A DNA stretch of 51,827 bases from Achromobacter agilis (GCF_900496965.1 NZ_UFQB01000037.1:1-51827); one strand, 5' to 3'. Numbered from the stretch's first letter, positions 1 to 7,480 are shown. Numbers and translations are program-made. The notes: generated from the letters alone by a model not told the origin.

Positions 1-246
1 GGTTCGCTTGATCCTTGATTCCAATTGACTCTCCTTTTTTCTCTCAAAAAGGTGTCAACCAAATTCAGGACGGGTCAGCGAAGTAAAAAAAGCCCCCCAC
101 GCTGAGCGAGCTTCGCTTGCTTGCTGCCCCCCTCCCCCCGCCGAAGGGGCGCTTTTTTGTCTTGGGTGACCCGGCGACAAAAAAAGCCCCCGCGCAGCGC
201 CTGTTGCGGCGGCGCCGTGGAGGCGCGCGCGGCTCGATGCCGCCCT
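1..246. other. Intergenic region with stacked terminator-like elements
   Basis: No credible gene is visible here. On the plus strand there are two runs of A followed by C (about 85-97 and 178-190). Read on the minus strand, each is a G/C-rich stretch ending in seven U residues, as expected for terminators of the hydrolase gene that ends at 247. A plus-strand terminator-like hairpin (CCCC, short loop, GGGG, then TTTTTT) lies around 133-160. The open frames that cross this stretch have the composition of GC-rich shadow frames. Confidence 0.5.
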
Positions 247-1182
247 TCACTTCACGTTTTCATCCAGAAACGCCCGAATGGCCGCCCCGATTTCTACGCC
301 GTGCGTCTCCAGCGCCAGGTGGCCGGTGTCGTAGAAGCGCACGTCGGCGCCTGGGATGTCGCGCTTCCAGGCCTCGGCGCCAGCGGGCAGGAAGAACGGA
401 TCGTTCTTGCCCCAGACCGCCAGCAGAGGCGGCTGGTGCTTGCGGAAGTAGGCTTGAAATTCCGGATACTTTTCCACGTTGGACGCGTAGTCCAGGAGCA
501 GATCGAGCTGAACCTCGGCATTGCCCGGCCGGGTCACCAGAAAGCTTTCCAGCTCGATGGCATCGGGCGCGACCAGGCTTGCATCCGGAACGCCTTCGAG
601 ATACTGCCACTTGATGGAGGCGGGAGCGGAAAAATCGCGCAGCGCGTCGCGGTTCGCTTGCGACGGCTCCTTCCAATACCTTTGGATCGGCGCCCAGCCC
701 GGCCCCAATCCTTCCTCGTAGGCGTTCCCATTCTGCGAAACAATGGCACTCACGCGGGACGGATTCGCGATCGCAAGGCGCCAGCCCACCGGAGCGCCGT
801 AGTCGAAGACTTGCAGCGCGTAGCGCTCCAGCCGCAACTGCTCGGTGAACTGGCCGATGGTCCTGGCAAGCTGATCGAACGTGTAGGCATACTGTCCGCG
901 AGCGGGCGCCTCGGTAAATCCGAAGCCCGGCAGGTCCGGCGCGATGACGTAGTACCTGTCCGCAAGAAGCGGAATGAGGTTGCGGTACATGAACGACGAA
1001 GCCGCGTACCCGTGCAGCAACAGCACCGCCGGCGCCTCGCGGTCGCCCGCCACACGATAGAACACCTTCACGTCCCCCACCTGCTCGAAGCGATGGTGGA
1101 CCTGGCGGCCGGGCGCCAGCGCTCCGCCCGTCAGCGAACCCGCAGCCGCGCCGGCTGCTCCCTTCAATTCATTCGTAGCCAT
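247..1182 (-). CDS. Alpha/beta hydrolase, epoxide hydrolase/haloalkane dehalogenase type
   Basis: This is a 311-residue alpha/beta hydrolase with a full catalytic set. The oxyanion motif HGYA is at 57-60. The nucleophile elbow FDYGA carries Asp127 instead of Ser, which is typical of epoxide hydrolases and haloalkane dehalogenases. The acid is Asp261 in GKNDPFF and the base is His288 in DTGHLALE. I chose the ATG at 1182 because GGAG lies 8 bases upstream; a TTG two codons earlier is possible. There is no signal peptide, so it is cytoplasmic. It diverges from the CGNR regulator, with repeated GGTTAC boxes between them, so that regulator probably controls it. The substrate cannot be read from the sequence, and fluoroacetate dehalogenase-like or epoxide hydrolase activity are both possible. 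Confidence 0.85.
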   Translation of the reverse strand: MATNELKGAAGAAAGSLTGGALAPGRQVHHRFEQVGDVKVFYRVAGDREAPAVLLLHGYAASSFMYRNLIPLLADRYYVIAPDLPGFGFTEAPARGQYAYTFDQLARTIGQFTEQLRLERYALQVFDYGAPVGWRLAIANPSRVSAIVSQNGNAYEEGLGPGWAPIQRYWKEPSQANRDALRDFSAPASIKWQYLEGVPDASLVAPDAIELESFLVTRPGNAEVQLDLLLDYASNVEKYPEFQAYFRKHQPPLLAVWGKNDPFFLPAGAEAWKRDIPGADVRFYDTGHLALETHGVEIGAAIRAFLDENVK

Positions 1183-1196
1183 AGCCAAATCTCCGC

Positions 1197-1267
1197 GTAA
1201 CCTAATAAATTGGCTTTAAAGGTTACATGACACATGGGTAACTGGTAAACCTTTTTTTTTGGGTTAC
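1197..1267. promoter_or_regulatory. Cluster of GGTTAC boxes between divergent genes
   Basis: The hexamer GGTTAC occurs at 1221-1226 and 1262-1267 and, inverted, as GTAACC at 1197-1202. A fourth near copy, GGTAAC, is at 1237-1242. The boxes at 1221 and 1237 form an imperfect palindrome (GTTACATG, spacer ACA, CATGGGTAAC). The cluster fills the gap between the hydrolase ATG (1182) and the CGNR ATG (1277), where an operator for both promoters would be expected. A run of nine or more T residues (about 1252-1260) separates the last box. The binding protein is inferred, not shown. Confidence 0.5.
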
Positions 1268-1276
1268 ATTAACGAA

Positions 1277-1858
1277 ATGGCAGAGAATGCAACGACCCAG
1301 AAATCGCCTCTGTTCGTGGGGGACGACCTCGCGCTCGACTTCATCAATAGCGAATTCGGCGTAGGGGCGGCGCATCACGAATGTTTCACCGACGACGACG
1401 CCGTGCTGGCATGGTTGAACCTGGCCGGCGTGCTTCCCGACGGCATCGAGGCGCCTCCCGAAGGCCTGATGACGCTCGCCCTTCAATTGCGTGAAGCCGC
1501 AAAATCCTTGCTGAACGCGGCCAGGCTGGGAAGAGAGGCTGACGCCAGCGTCGTTAACCACGTTCTCGAGGCCGGCCGTCGATCCAAGGAATTGAAGTGG
1601 GACACTGCGAACAACGCTTTCAAGGTGGTGAGGCGGCGTCTCCAGGAAAGCGCGGCCAGCCTGCTTGAACCTCTTGCTCAAGCCGTCGTCACGCTGCTGA
1701 CCGACGCGCAGCTGGACCTTGTCCGGCAATGCGAAGCGCATGACTGCACGCTCATGTTTCATGACAAGACGAAGGCGCATCGGCGCCGCTGGTGCAGCAT
1801 GGCGGTGTGCGGCAACCGGATGAAAGTGGCGGCGTTCCGGTCGCGCAAGAAGGGATAG
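1277..1858 (+). CDS. CGNR zinc-finger / ABATE-domain regulator
   Basis: The 193-residue protein has the layout of the ABATE-CGNR family. An N-terminal domain begins LFVGDDLALDFINSE. The C-terminal zinc finger has Cys152, Cys157, Cys173 and Cys178, and the signature CGNR at 178-181 is followed by a basic tail. The family is generally treated as stress-responsive transcription regulators. I chose the ATG at 1277; a TTG at 1259 extends the frame by six residues but falls in the T run and overlaps the GGTTAC box. The gene diverges from the Asp-nucleophile hydrolase and ends 23 bp before the convergent quinone oxidoreductase gene. Its role is inferred to be local control of the hydrolase. Confidence 0.8.
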   Translation: MAENATTQKSPLFVGDDLALDFINSEFGVGAAHHECFTDDDAVLAWLNLAGVLPDGIEAPPEGLMTLALQLREAAKSLLNAARLGREADASVVNHVLEAGRRSKELKWDTANNAFKVVRRRLQESAASLLEPLAQAVVTLLTDAQLDLVRQCEAHDCTLMFHDKTKAHRRRWCSMAVCGNRMKVAAFRSRKKG

Positions 1859-1881
1859 CAGCACGCACTGGCGCAATGTGC

Positions 1882-2844
1882 CTAGGGCTCGACTGCGATC
1901 GCGATTTTTCCCTGGATACCGTTGTTGGAGCGCTCCAGCCGAGCATGGGCAAGCGGAATGTCGGCAAGCGAATAGACTGCGCCAACATGTGGCCGCAACT
2001 GGCCGCGCGCCACCAATGCGCTCAACTCATCGAGCTTGCCGCGGTTCTGTCTTGTGAACACGAAGTGATAACTCGCGTTCTTGCCCCAGGCCTGAAGCAC
2101 GTTTTGTGGCTGTGCGATATCCACGATCGTAACGACGCGGCCTAGCTGCGCAAGCGCGTCCGGGCTGCGCGACAAGGCGTTGCCGCCAATGGTGTCGAAC
2201 ACGACATCCACTCCGTGGCCCCCGGTTTCCCGCAGGATGGCGTCGACATAATCTTCCTTTTCATAGTCGATGACGACATCGGCACCCACACTCCGGGCGA
2301 ATTCGATGTTTGCCTCGCGCACGGTGGTGAACACCCTTGCTCCCATGGCTTTTGCGAGCTGGATCGCCACGTGGCCGACGCCTCCCGCGCCGCCGTGCAC
2401 CAGAATGCGCTCCCCTACCCTCAGCGCCGCGCGCACGACAAGCGCTTCCCACGCCGTCCCGCCGACCAGGGTCAGGCTCGCCGCCTCAAGATGGCTCAGC
2501 GCGGGAGGCTTCTTCCCGACGATGCTTTCGGCAGCGATGTGGTACTCGGCATAACTTCCCGGCCCGTCGAATATTTGCGGGGTGTACCAGACTTCGTCTC
2601 CTGGCGAGAAGGCCGTAACACCCGGCCCGACCGCCTCGACAACGCCGGATACGTCGTGGCCGGTAATGGCCGGCAGCGGCACCAGGTCGGGATAATCGCC
2701 ACGCCGGACCTGGTAATCCAAGGGATTGATGGAAGTGGCATGCACCCGGACCAGAACTTGTCCCGGCTGCGGCACGGGCTTGGGCACGTCGCAAAGCTCG
2801 AACGAATCCGGGCCGCCAAATGATTTCAGTACGATCGCTTTCAT
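1882..2844 (-). CDS. Zinc-independent NADPH:quinone oxidoreductase / MDR family
   Basis: This 320-residue medium-chain dehydrogenase/reductase starts MKAIVLKSFGGPDSFEL. It has the N-terminal GroES-like domain (ITGHDVSGVVEAVG) and a Rossmann nucleotide site GGAGGVGHVAIQLAKAMGA near residues 150-168. The structural and catalytic zinc ligands of alcohol dehydrogenases are not apparent, which places it in the quinone oxidoreductase/zeta-crystallin branch. Expected activity is NADPH-dependent reduction of quinones or electrophilic enones in the cytoplasm. It lies 62 bp downstream of, and codirectional with, an ArsR-type regulator. A palindrome at 2872-2891 matching the one upstream of arsR suggests both are repressed by that regulator. 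Confidence 0.85.
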   Translation of the reverse strand: MKAIVLKSFGGPDSFELCDVPKPVPQPGQVLVRVHATSINPLDYQVRRGDYPDLVPLPAITGHDVSGVVEAVGPGVTAFSPGDEVWYTPQIFDGPGSYAEYHIAAESIVGKKPPALSHLEAASLTLVGGTAWEALVVRAALRVGERILVHGGAGGVGHVAIQLAKAMGARVFTTVREANIEFARSVGADVVIDYEKEDYVDAILRETGGHGVDVVFDTIGGNALSRSPDALAQLGRVVTIVDIAQPQNVLQAWGKNASYHFVFTRQNRGKLDELSALVARGQLRPHVGAVYSLADIPLAHARLERSNNGIQGKIAIAVEP

Positions 2845-2871
2845 TGCACATCCTAATTTCGATAAAAAGGG

Positions 2872-2891
2872 ATATCGGGAATTCTAGATAT
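2872..2891. promoter_or_regulatory. Putative ArsR operator upstream of the oxidoreductase
   Basis: ATATCGGGAATTCTAGATAT lies 28 bp upstream of the oxidoreductase start codon. It matches 17 of 20 positions of the palindrome upstream of arsR (3219-3238 read on the minus strand). The conserved half-site is ATATCGGGAA. The shared motif at two neighbouring promoters supports a common repressor, most simply the adjacent ArsR protein. Confidence 0.55.
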
Positions 2892-2906
2892 ATAAGAACA
2901 AAAAAT

Positions 2907-3209
2907 TTACAGCTCTTTCCCGATGATCTCGGCAAGAGCGCTGATGGTCGCCTCGTTCCGCTTGTAGTAGGTCCACTGGCCGATGCGTCTGGCCTCGACC
3001 AGGCCCGCCCGTTGCAGCGTTGCAAGGTAATCAGACACCGTCGACTGTGATAGCCCGACGCCTTCCTGGATGCTGCTGACACACACGCCCACCGTCAGCA
3101 CGTCACCTTCGTCCTGCGGTGGGAAACTGTTCACGGGATCCTTCAACCCTTTCAGGATTTCAAGGCGCGTGCGGTTCGAGAGGGCTTTGAATATGTCGAG
3201 CAATTCCAT
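2907..3209 (-). CDS. ArsR-family winged-helix repressor
   Basis: The 100-residue protein is a single winged helix-turn-helix of the ArsR/SmtB fold. MELLDIFKALSNRTRLEILK is the usual N-terminus, the recognition region is LSQSTVSDYLATLQRAGLV, and the beta wing follows at RRIGQWTYYKRN. The metal-binding ELCVCDL signature is absent. A single Cys43 sits in VGVCVSSIQ at the place where metal cysteines usually lie, so sensing of a redox or electrophile signal is more likely than of arsenic. This is inference. It is upstream of the quinone oxidoreductase in the same direction and probably represses both itself and that gene. Confidence 0.85.
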   Translation of the reverse strand: MELLDIFKALSNRTRLEILKGLKDPVNSFPPQDEGDVLTVGVCVSSIQEGVGLSQSTVSDYLATLQRAGLVEARRIGQWTYYKRNEATISALAEIIGKEL

Positions 3210-3218
3210 GGCGTGATG

Positions 3219-3238
3219 ATATCGAAATTTCCCGATAT
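3219..3238. promoter_or_regulatory. Putative ArsR autoregulatory operator
   Basis: ATATCGAAATTTCCCGATAT is an inverted repeat with ATATCG/CGATAT arms. It is 10 bp upstream of the arsR start codon. The reverse complement matches the site upstream of the oxidoreductase at 17 of 20 positions. Confidence 0.55.
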
Positions 3239-3290
3239 GTCAATTTTCCTTGGCTCCATCGGGTTTTTTCGCTCTGGGCCGGCCCAACAG

Positions 3291-3328
3291 CAAAAAAAAA
3301 GGGCGGGCCGCATGCGGTGACCGCCCTT
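3291..3328 (-). terminator. Intrinsic terminator of a minus-strand transcript
   Basis: On the minus strand the arm AAGGGCGGT pairs with the later GCCCGCCCTT across a short loop containing CACCGCATGCGG, and nine U residues follow. There is no annotated minus-strand gene immediately upstream. The terminator therefore implies a small transcription unit lying to its right, and it insulates arsR from it. Confidence 0.7.
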
Positions 3329-3369
3329 CAAAGCACAGGAGAAAACCGGGCTGCCATGGCGGCAACCCC

Positions 3370-3453
3370 CTACCAACATCGGTACGCACCAGGCCGCTGT
3401 CGGCGGCCCAGCCATTCGCTGAATGGCATGAACTGTTCTCGATTCTTCTTCAC
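3370..3453 (-). CDS. Candidate small ORF ending in a basic Trp-rich tail
   Basis: The frame ends VKKNREQFMPFSEW, then LGRRQRPGAYRCW, followed by TAG, about 40 bp before the strong minus-strand terminator. The alternating basic, aromatic and proline composition looks more protein-like than the surrounding shadow frames. The coordinates take the GTG of VKKNRE as start (27 residues). The frame is open upstream to an ATG at 3633 (87 residues), but that part looks non-coding. I do not recognise a family. It could equally be a small RNA whose terminator is the visible hairpin. Confidence 0.3.
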   Translation of the reverse strand: MKKNREQFMPFSEWLGRRQRPGAYRCW

Positions 3454-3759
3454 CCGCTCTTGCGCAACAAGCTTATGCGTGTAAACCCTCGTATCAGACG
3501 CGGGGGCTTGCCCGCAGAGTCCGGCAGCCTGCCGACACACCGCCGAGCGCCCTGCGTTTTGATGCAAGAGCCGCATACCACAAGGCTGAGCGGCCTGTTC
3601 CCGATTTACCTGGGTCATGAAAATTAGGGGCATATGCAGATATGAATCGCAATACTGGCAGCATCAATTCGCAACACATGCCGAGCTTGAAACATATTTG
3701 GTTTCATCTAATGAACACTCGGCGGACGCACCACATTGAGCAACTCCCTGGTGCATGAC

Positions 3760-3774
3760 GCACCGAATTGGTGC
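3760..3774. promoter_or_regulatory. NtrC-type enhancer upstream of glnK
   Basis: GCACCGAATTGGTGC is a 15-bp palindrome that fits the NtrC consensus (GCACC, five bases, GGTGC). It is about 80-90 bp upstream of the predicted sigma-54 start, the usual enhancer distance. A weaker half-palindrome (GCACCACATTGAGCA) is at 3728-3742. Confidence 0.75.
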
Positions 3775-3826
3775 TGGCAGGCACAACTTGTGGGCCTTTC
3801 GTCTTTCCTTCCGGCGCTGCGCAACA

Positions 3827-3842
3827 TGGCATGGAATTTGCT
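3827..3842 (+). promoter_or_regulatory. Sigma-54 promoter of glnK-amtB
   Basis: TGGCATGGAATTTGCT matches the -24/-12 consensus TGGCACG-N4-TTGCW with one mismatch and exact GG to GC spacing. The transcript would begin near 3852, about 30 bases before the glnK ATG. With the upstream NtrC palindrome this predicts induction under nitrogen limitation. Confidence 0.8.
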
Positions 3843-3882
3843 TGATACCGAGTGCCAACGTGCAACCATGAGAGGAAATGCC

Positions 3883-4221
3883 ATGAAACTCATCATCGCC
3901 ATCATCAAGCCCTTCAAGCTCGACGAAGTGCGGGTGGCTCTATCCGGGATCGGCGTCCAGGGCCTGACCGTTACCGAAGTCAAGGGGTTCGGCCGCCAGA
4001 AAGGCCACACCGAGCTGTATCGCGGCGCGGAATACGCCGTCGACTTCCTGCCCAAGCTGCGTGTCGAGGCCGCGGTGCCCGACCACCTCGTCGACCAAGT
4101 CATCGAGGCGATCGAAATGGCCGCGCGCACCGGCAAGATCGGCGACGGCAAGATCTTCGCCGCGCCGTTGGAACAAGTGATCCGGATCAGAACAGGCGAA
4201 GCCGGCGAAGCGGCGCTCTGA
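3883..4221 (+). CDS. glnK: PII-like nitrogen regulatory protein GlnK
   Basis: The 112-residue protein starts MKLIIAIIKPFKLDEVRVAL and carries the T-loop motif YRGAEY with the uridylylation residue Tyr51. It ends with the PII C-terminal signature around GKIGDGKIF. PII proteins form trimers that bind ATP/ADP and 2-oxoglutarate and signal nitrogen status. GlnK plugs AmtB when ammonium is plentiful. An upstream ATG in the same frame would add 49 residues with no PII homology. The start chosen follows AGAGGAAAT and sits just after the sigma-54 promoter. amtB follows after 32 bp, so the pair forms an operon. Confidence 0.95.
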   Translation: MKLIIAIIKPFKLDEVRVALSGIGVQGLTVTEVKGFGRQKGHTELYRGAEYAVDFLPKLRVEAAVPDHLVDQVIEAIEMAARTGKIGDGKIFAAPLEQVIRIRTGEAGEAAL

Positions 4222-4253
4222 ACAAATAAATAAAGACTCAATGGAGCCTGAAA

Positions 4254-5492
4254 ATGGATAAAGCGGATATCTCCTGGTTGCTCGTCTCTACCCTGCTTGT
4301 ATTGATGATGGCCGTACCCGGTCTGGCGATGTTCTATGGCGGCCTGGTACGCAGCAAGAACGTGCTGTCCGTACTGCTGCAAGTGCTGTGCACGTTCGTG
4401 CTGGGCCTGGTTCTCTGGTTCATCTACGGATATTCCCTCGCATTCACCGAGGGCAACGCCTTCTTCGGCGGCCTGTCCCGCGCCTTCTTCTCGGGCATCT
4501 TCAACCCGGCCGACGGCGCCTACGCCATGTCGAACACCCTGACGGAGCTGCTCTTCGCCTCGTTCCAGGCCACCTTCGCCGGCATCACCTGCGCGCTGAT
4601 CGTCGGCAGCTTCGCCGAACGCGCACGCTTCTCGGCGGTGCTGGTGTTCACCGTGATCTGGTTCACGTTCGCCTACGTGCCTATCGCCCACATGGTGTGG
4701 TTTGCGTCCGAAACGGCGCCCGGGCTGCTCAACGCCAAGGGCGCGCTGGACTTCGCCGGCGGCACCGTGGTGCACATCAACGCGGGCGTGGCCGGCCTGG
4801 TGGGCGCCTATGTGGTGGGCAAGCGCGTGGGCTACGGCCGCGAAGCGATGCAGCCGCACAACCTGCCCATGACCTTCGTCGGCGCCGCCCTGCTGTGGGT
4901 GGGCTGGTTCGGATTCAACGCGGGTTCGGCGCTGGCCGCGAACGAAAACGCCACCCTGGCCTTCTTCAACACCATGATCGCCACCGCTGGCGCCGTGCTG
5001 GCCTGGCTGTTCACGGAATGGGCCGTCAAGGGCAAGCCCTCCATGCTGGGCGCCGCTTCCGGCGCGGTTGCCGGCCTGGTCGGCATCACCCCTGGAGCCG
5101 GCCTGGTCGGTCCGGTCGGCGCGCTGGTCATCGGCGTGGTCGCGGGTGCGATCTGCGTCTGGGGCGTGAACGGCTTGAAGCGCCTGCTGCGTGCCGACGA
5201 TGCGCTGGACGTGTTCGGCGTGCACGGTGTGGGCGGCATCGTCGGCGCCCTGCTGACTGGCGTGTTCAACGCGCAGGTCCTCGGCGGGCCCGGCCTGGCC
5301 GAGCCCGGCATGATCGGCCATCAGCTGTGGGTCCAGCTGGAAGGCGTGCTGCTGACCATCGTCTGGTCCGGCGTCGTTGCCTGGATCGCCTACAAGATCG
5401 CCAACGCCCTATGCGGCATGCGCGTGCCGGAAGATCAGGAACGCGAAGGCCTGGACGTCACGAGCCACGGCGAATCGGCCTACCATAGTTAG
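4254..5492 (+). CDS. amtB: Ammonium transporter AmtB
   Basis: This 412-residue integral membrane protein has the eleven-helix Amt/Rh layout. The pore twin histidines are His174 (TVVHINAG) and His324 (FGVHGVGG). The conserved signatures GGLVRSKNVLSV near the N-terminus and FNAGSAL are also present. It conducts ammonium/ammonia across the inner membrane and is gated by GlnK, encoded directly upstream. GGAG lies a few bases before the ATG. There is no obvious separate signal peptide. Expression should follow the sigma-54 promoter upstream of glnK. Length is normal for the family. Confidence 0.95.
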   Translation: MDKADISWLLVSTLLVLMMAVPGLAMFYGGLVRSKNVLSVLLQVLCTFVLGLVLWFIYGYSLAFTEGNAFFGGLSRAFFSGIFNPADGAYAMSNTLTELLFASFQATFAGITCALIVGSFAERARFSAVLVFTVIWFTFAYVPIAHMVWFASETAPGLLNAKGALDFAGGTVVHINAGVAGLVGAYVVGKRVGYGREAMQPHNLPMTFVGAALLWVGWFGFNAGSALAANENATLAFFNTMIATAGAVLAWLFTEWAVKGKPSMLGAASGAVAGLVGITPGAGLVGPVGALVIGVVAGAICVWGVNGLKRLLRADDALDVFGVHGVGGIVGALLTGVFNAQVLGGPGLAEPGMIGHQLWVQLEGVLLTIVWSGVVAWIAYKIANALCGMRVPEDQEREGLDVTSHGESAYHS

Positions 5493-5600
5493 GCCCGCCC
5501 CCGAGGCGCTTTGCGCCTCCCCCTCAAGGGGGCGCGGCGGATGGACCGGCGGAGCCGGATCCATCGCCGCCTCGATCGGGTCGGCAGCACTTGCTTGATT
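5493..5600. repeat. GC-rich palindromic intergenic element
   Basis: After amtB there is a run of short inverted repeats: GAGGCGC/GCGCCTC around 5502-5519, CCCC/GGGG around 5520-5532, and GGCGGATGG with CCATCGCCGCC around 5536-5574. This resembles REP-like intergenic palindromes of high-GC betaproteobacteria. I cannot confirm copy number from one window. Confidence 0.4.
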
Positions 5601-5610
5601 GCGGAATGGC

Positions 5611-5641
5611 AAAAGCCCGGACCTTGCGGTTCCGGGCTTTT
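5611..5641. terminator. Bidirectional terminator between amtB and ptsI
   Basis: AAAAGCCCGGA (5611-5621) and TCCGGGCTTTT (5631-5641) are perfect arms around a nine-base loop. The T run on both strands serves the convergent amtB and ptsI genes. Confidence 0.85.
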
Positions 5642-5664
5642 CTTCGAGTGGGGCGAAGCCGTTC

Positions 5665-7422
5665 TTAGCCCGGGCCCAGGGCGTCCAGATCGACCGGCAA
5701 GGCGCGGTTCAGGGCCGTGGCCACCTTGACCCTCAGGGCATTGGAATGGGCCCGCCGCACCTCGCGTTTTACGTCCAGCAATTGCTGCGGGTGCATGGAG
5801 AACTCCGTCAGCCCCAAGCCCAGCAACAGCCGCGTCATGCGCGAGTCGCCCGCCATTTCGCCGCAGACGGCAACGGGCTTGCCTGCCCGTTCGCCGGCGT
5901 TGATGGTGTGCGCGACCAGGCGCAGTACGGCCGGATGCAGCGGGTCGTACAGGGCCGCCACGTCGTGGTCGCCCCGGTCGATCGCCAGCGTGTACTGGAT
6001 CAGGTCGTTAGTGCCGATGGAAAGGAAATCCAGCGCCTGCGCGAACGGCTCGATGGCGATGGCGATGGCGGGTACCTCGACCATCGCGCCCACCTCCATG
6101 TGCGGCGCATAGGCCTGGCCGCGGGCGTCGAGCTCGCGGCGGGCCGATTCGATGGCAGCCTTGGTGGCCACGACCTCGTGCATGTGGGCGATCATGGGAA
6201 TCAGCAGGCGCACCGGCCCATGGGCCGACGCCCGCAAGATGGCGCGCAGCTGGGTCGCGAACATTTCCGGGCGCGCCAGGCAATAGCGGATGGCACGCTG
6301 CCCCAACGCGGGGTTGGTGGCCACGGTGGCTTCGCCGTCCAGCGTCTTGTCCGAGCCGATGTCCAGCGTCCGGATCGTCACGGGACGGCCGGCCATCACT
6401 TTCACGACGGACGAATAGGCCTCGTACTGCTCTTCCTCGCCCGGCAAGTCCGGACGCCCCATGAACAGGAATTCGCTGCGGAACAACCCGATGCCGTGCG
6501 CGCCCGAGGCCAGCGCCAGGGCGGCCTCTTCCGGAAGTTCGATATTCGCGTGCAGGACGATGTCGATGCCGTCCAGCGTGACCGACGGTTCATCGCGCAG
6601 CAGGCTGAGCTCGGCGCGCTCGTCCGCGTAGGCGGCCTGGCGGCGGCGGTATTCCTGCAGAATGCGGTCGGACGGGTTCACGATCACCGCGCCGGCCGCG
6701 CCGTCGATGATCAGCATGTCGCCGTCACGGACCAGTTCGCGCACGTTGCCCATGGCCACGACGGCGGGCACGCCCATGCTGCGCGCCACGATCGCGGTAT
6801 GCGAGGTGGGGCCGCCCAGGTCGGTCACGAAGGCCGCGAAACGCCCCCCACGCAGGCGCAGCATGTCGGCGGGCGAGATATCGTGCGCCACGACCACCAG
6901 CGCATCGTCTCCGCCCATATGGGACATGTCGGGCAGGATCGCTGAAGAGCCCGCCAGCACGTGCAGCACCCGTTCGATGACCTGGCGCACGTCGGCCCCG
7001 CGCTCGCGCAGGTACTCGTCCTCCATCGCATCGAACTGCTGCCCCAGGATCTGGCCCTGGGTCGTCAGCGCCCATTCGGCGTTGTAGTGGCGTTCGGCGA
7101 TCAGGGCCAGCGTCTGCTCCGCCAGCAGCGGATCGCCCAACAGCAGGCCGTGCACGTTCAGCATGGCGCCCAGCTCGCGCGGCGCGTCGGCCGGCAAGGT
7201 GTCGGCCAGCTGCAGCAGTTCCCGTTGCGCCGAAGCCAGGGCGTCGGTCAGCCGGCTGCTTTCGGCCGGCACGTCCTCGGGCGAAATGCGGTAATGCGCC
7301 ACCTCCAGCGCCGCGGCGCCCATGACGACGGCGCGCCCGATGGCATATCCCTTGGCGACACCTTTGCCATATAGACACACGACGGGGCTGGCAGAGCCAG
7401 CCCCGTCGTGTGTGGTGTCCAT
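5665..7422 (-). CDS. ptsI: PTS enzyme I (PEP-protein phosphotransferase)
   Basis: The 585-residue protein is a full enzyme I. It has an N-terminal HPr-binding/phosphohistidine domain with the active His208 in GGPTSHTAIVARS. The C-terminal PEP-binding barrel contains the motifs GIGLFRSEFLFM and DFLSIGTNDLIQYTLA. It phosphorylates HPr using PEP in the cytoplasm. The ATG at 7422 is the only in-frame ATG near the conserved start, but no clear ribosome site precedes it. Codons 4-16 form an 18-bp perfect stem, so coupling to ptsH translation or RNA-level control is plausible. No sugar-specific EIIBC is in the window, so this PTS looks regulatory. Confidence 0.93.
   Translation of the reverse strand: MDTTHDGAGSASPVVCLYGKGVAKGYAIGRAVVMGAAALEVAHYRISPEDVPAESSRLTDALASAQRELLQLADTLPADAPRELGAMLNVHGLLLGDPLLAEQTLALIAERHYNAEWALTTQGQILGQQFDAMEDEYLRERGADVRQVIERVLHVLAGSSAILPDMSHMGGDDALVVVAHDISPADMLRLRGGRFAAFVTDLGGPTSHTAIVARSMGVPAVVAMGNVRELVRDGDMLIIDGAAGAVIVNPSDRILQEYRRRQAAYADERAELSLLRDEPSVTLDGIDIVLHANIELPEEAALALASGAHGIGLFRSEFLFMGRPDLPGEEEQYEAYSSVVKVMAGRPVTIRTLDIGSDKTLDGEATVATNPALGQRAIRYCLARPEMFATQLRAILRASAHGPVRLLIPMIAHMHEVVATKAAIESARRELDARGQAYAPHMEVGAMVEVPAIAIAIEPFAQALDFLSIGTNDLIQYTLAIDRGDHDVAALYDPLHPAVLRLVAHTINAGERAGKPVAVCGEMAGDSRMTRLLLGLGLTEFSMHPQQLLDVKREVRRAHSNALRVKVATALNRALPVDLDALGPG
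7375..7413. promoter_or_regulatory. 18-bp perfect inverted repeat at the start of ptsI
   Basis: Arms 7375-7392 and 7396-7413 are fully complementary with a three-base loop. The hairpin starts nine bases after the A of the ptsI ATG and encodes roughly residues 4-16, upstream of the conserved enzyme I domain. A stem of this strength in an mRNA would affect translation, transcription or mRNA decay. Confidence 0.8.
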
Positions 7423-7480
7423 CAGGGTCGTAGACGAGCCGGCCTGGGCTGCGCTCAGGCCGGCCGATTCAGAAGAAGTT

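Larger units (their letters stand above)
3210..3882. other. 673-bp intergenic region between arsR and glnK
   Basis: This gap holds the arsR operator, a minus-strand intrinsic terminator (3291-3328), a candidate minus-strand small ORF (3370-3453) and the NtrC/sigma-54 control region of glnK (3728-3842). Between about 3500 and 3720 I see no convincing gene on either strand. Confidence 0.6.

Noticed and set aside
3664..3858. 64-residue minus-strand frame over the glnK promoter
   Set aside because: It overlaps the NtrC and sigma-54 sites, has no ribosome site and looks like a chance frame.
5599..6945. 448-residue plus-strand frame
   Set aside because: Antisense of ptsI, with no domain.
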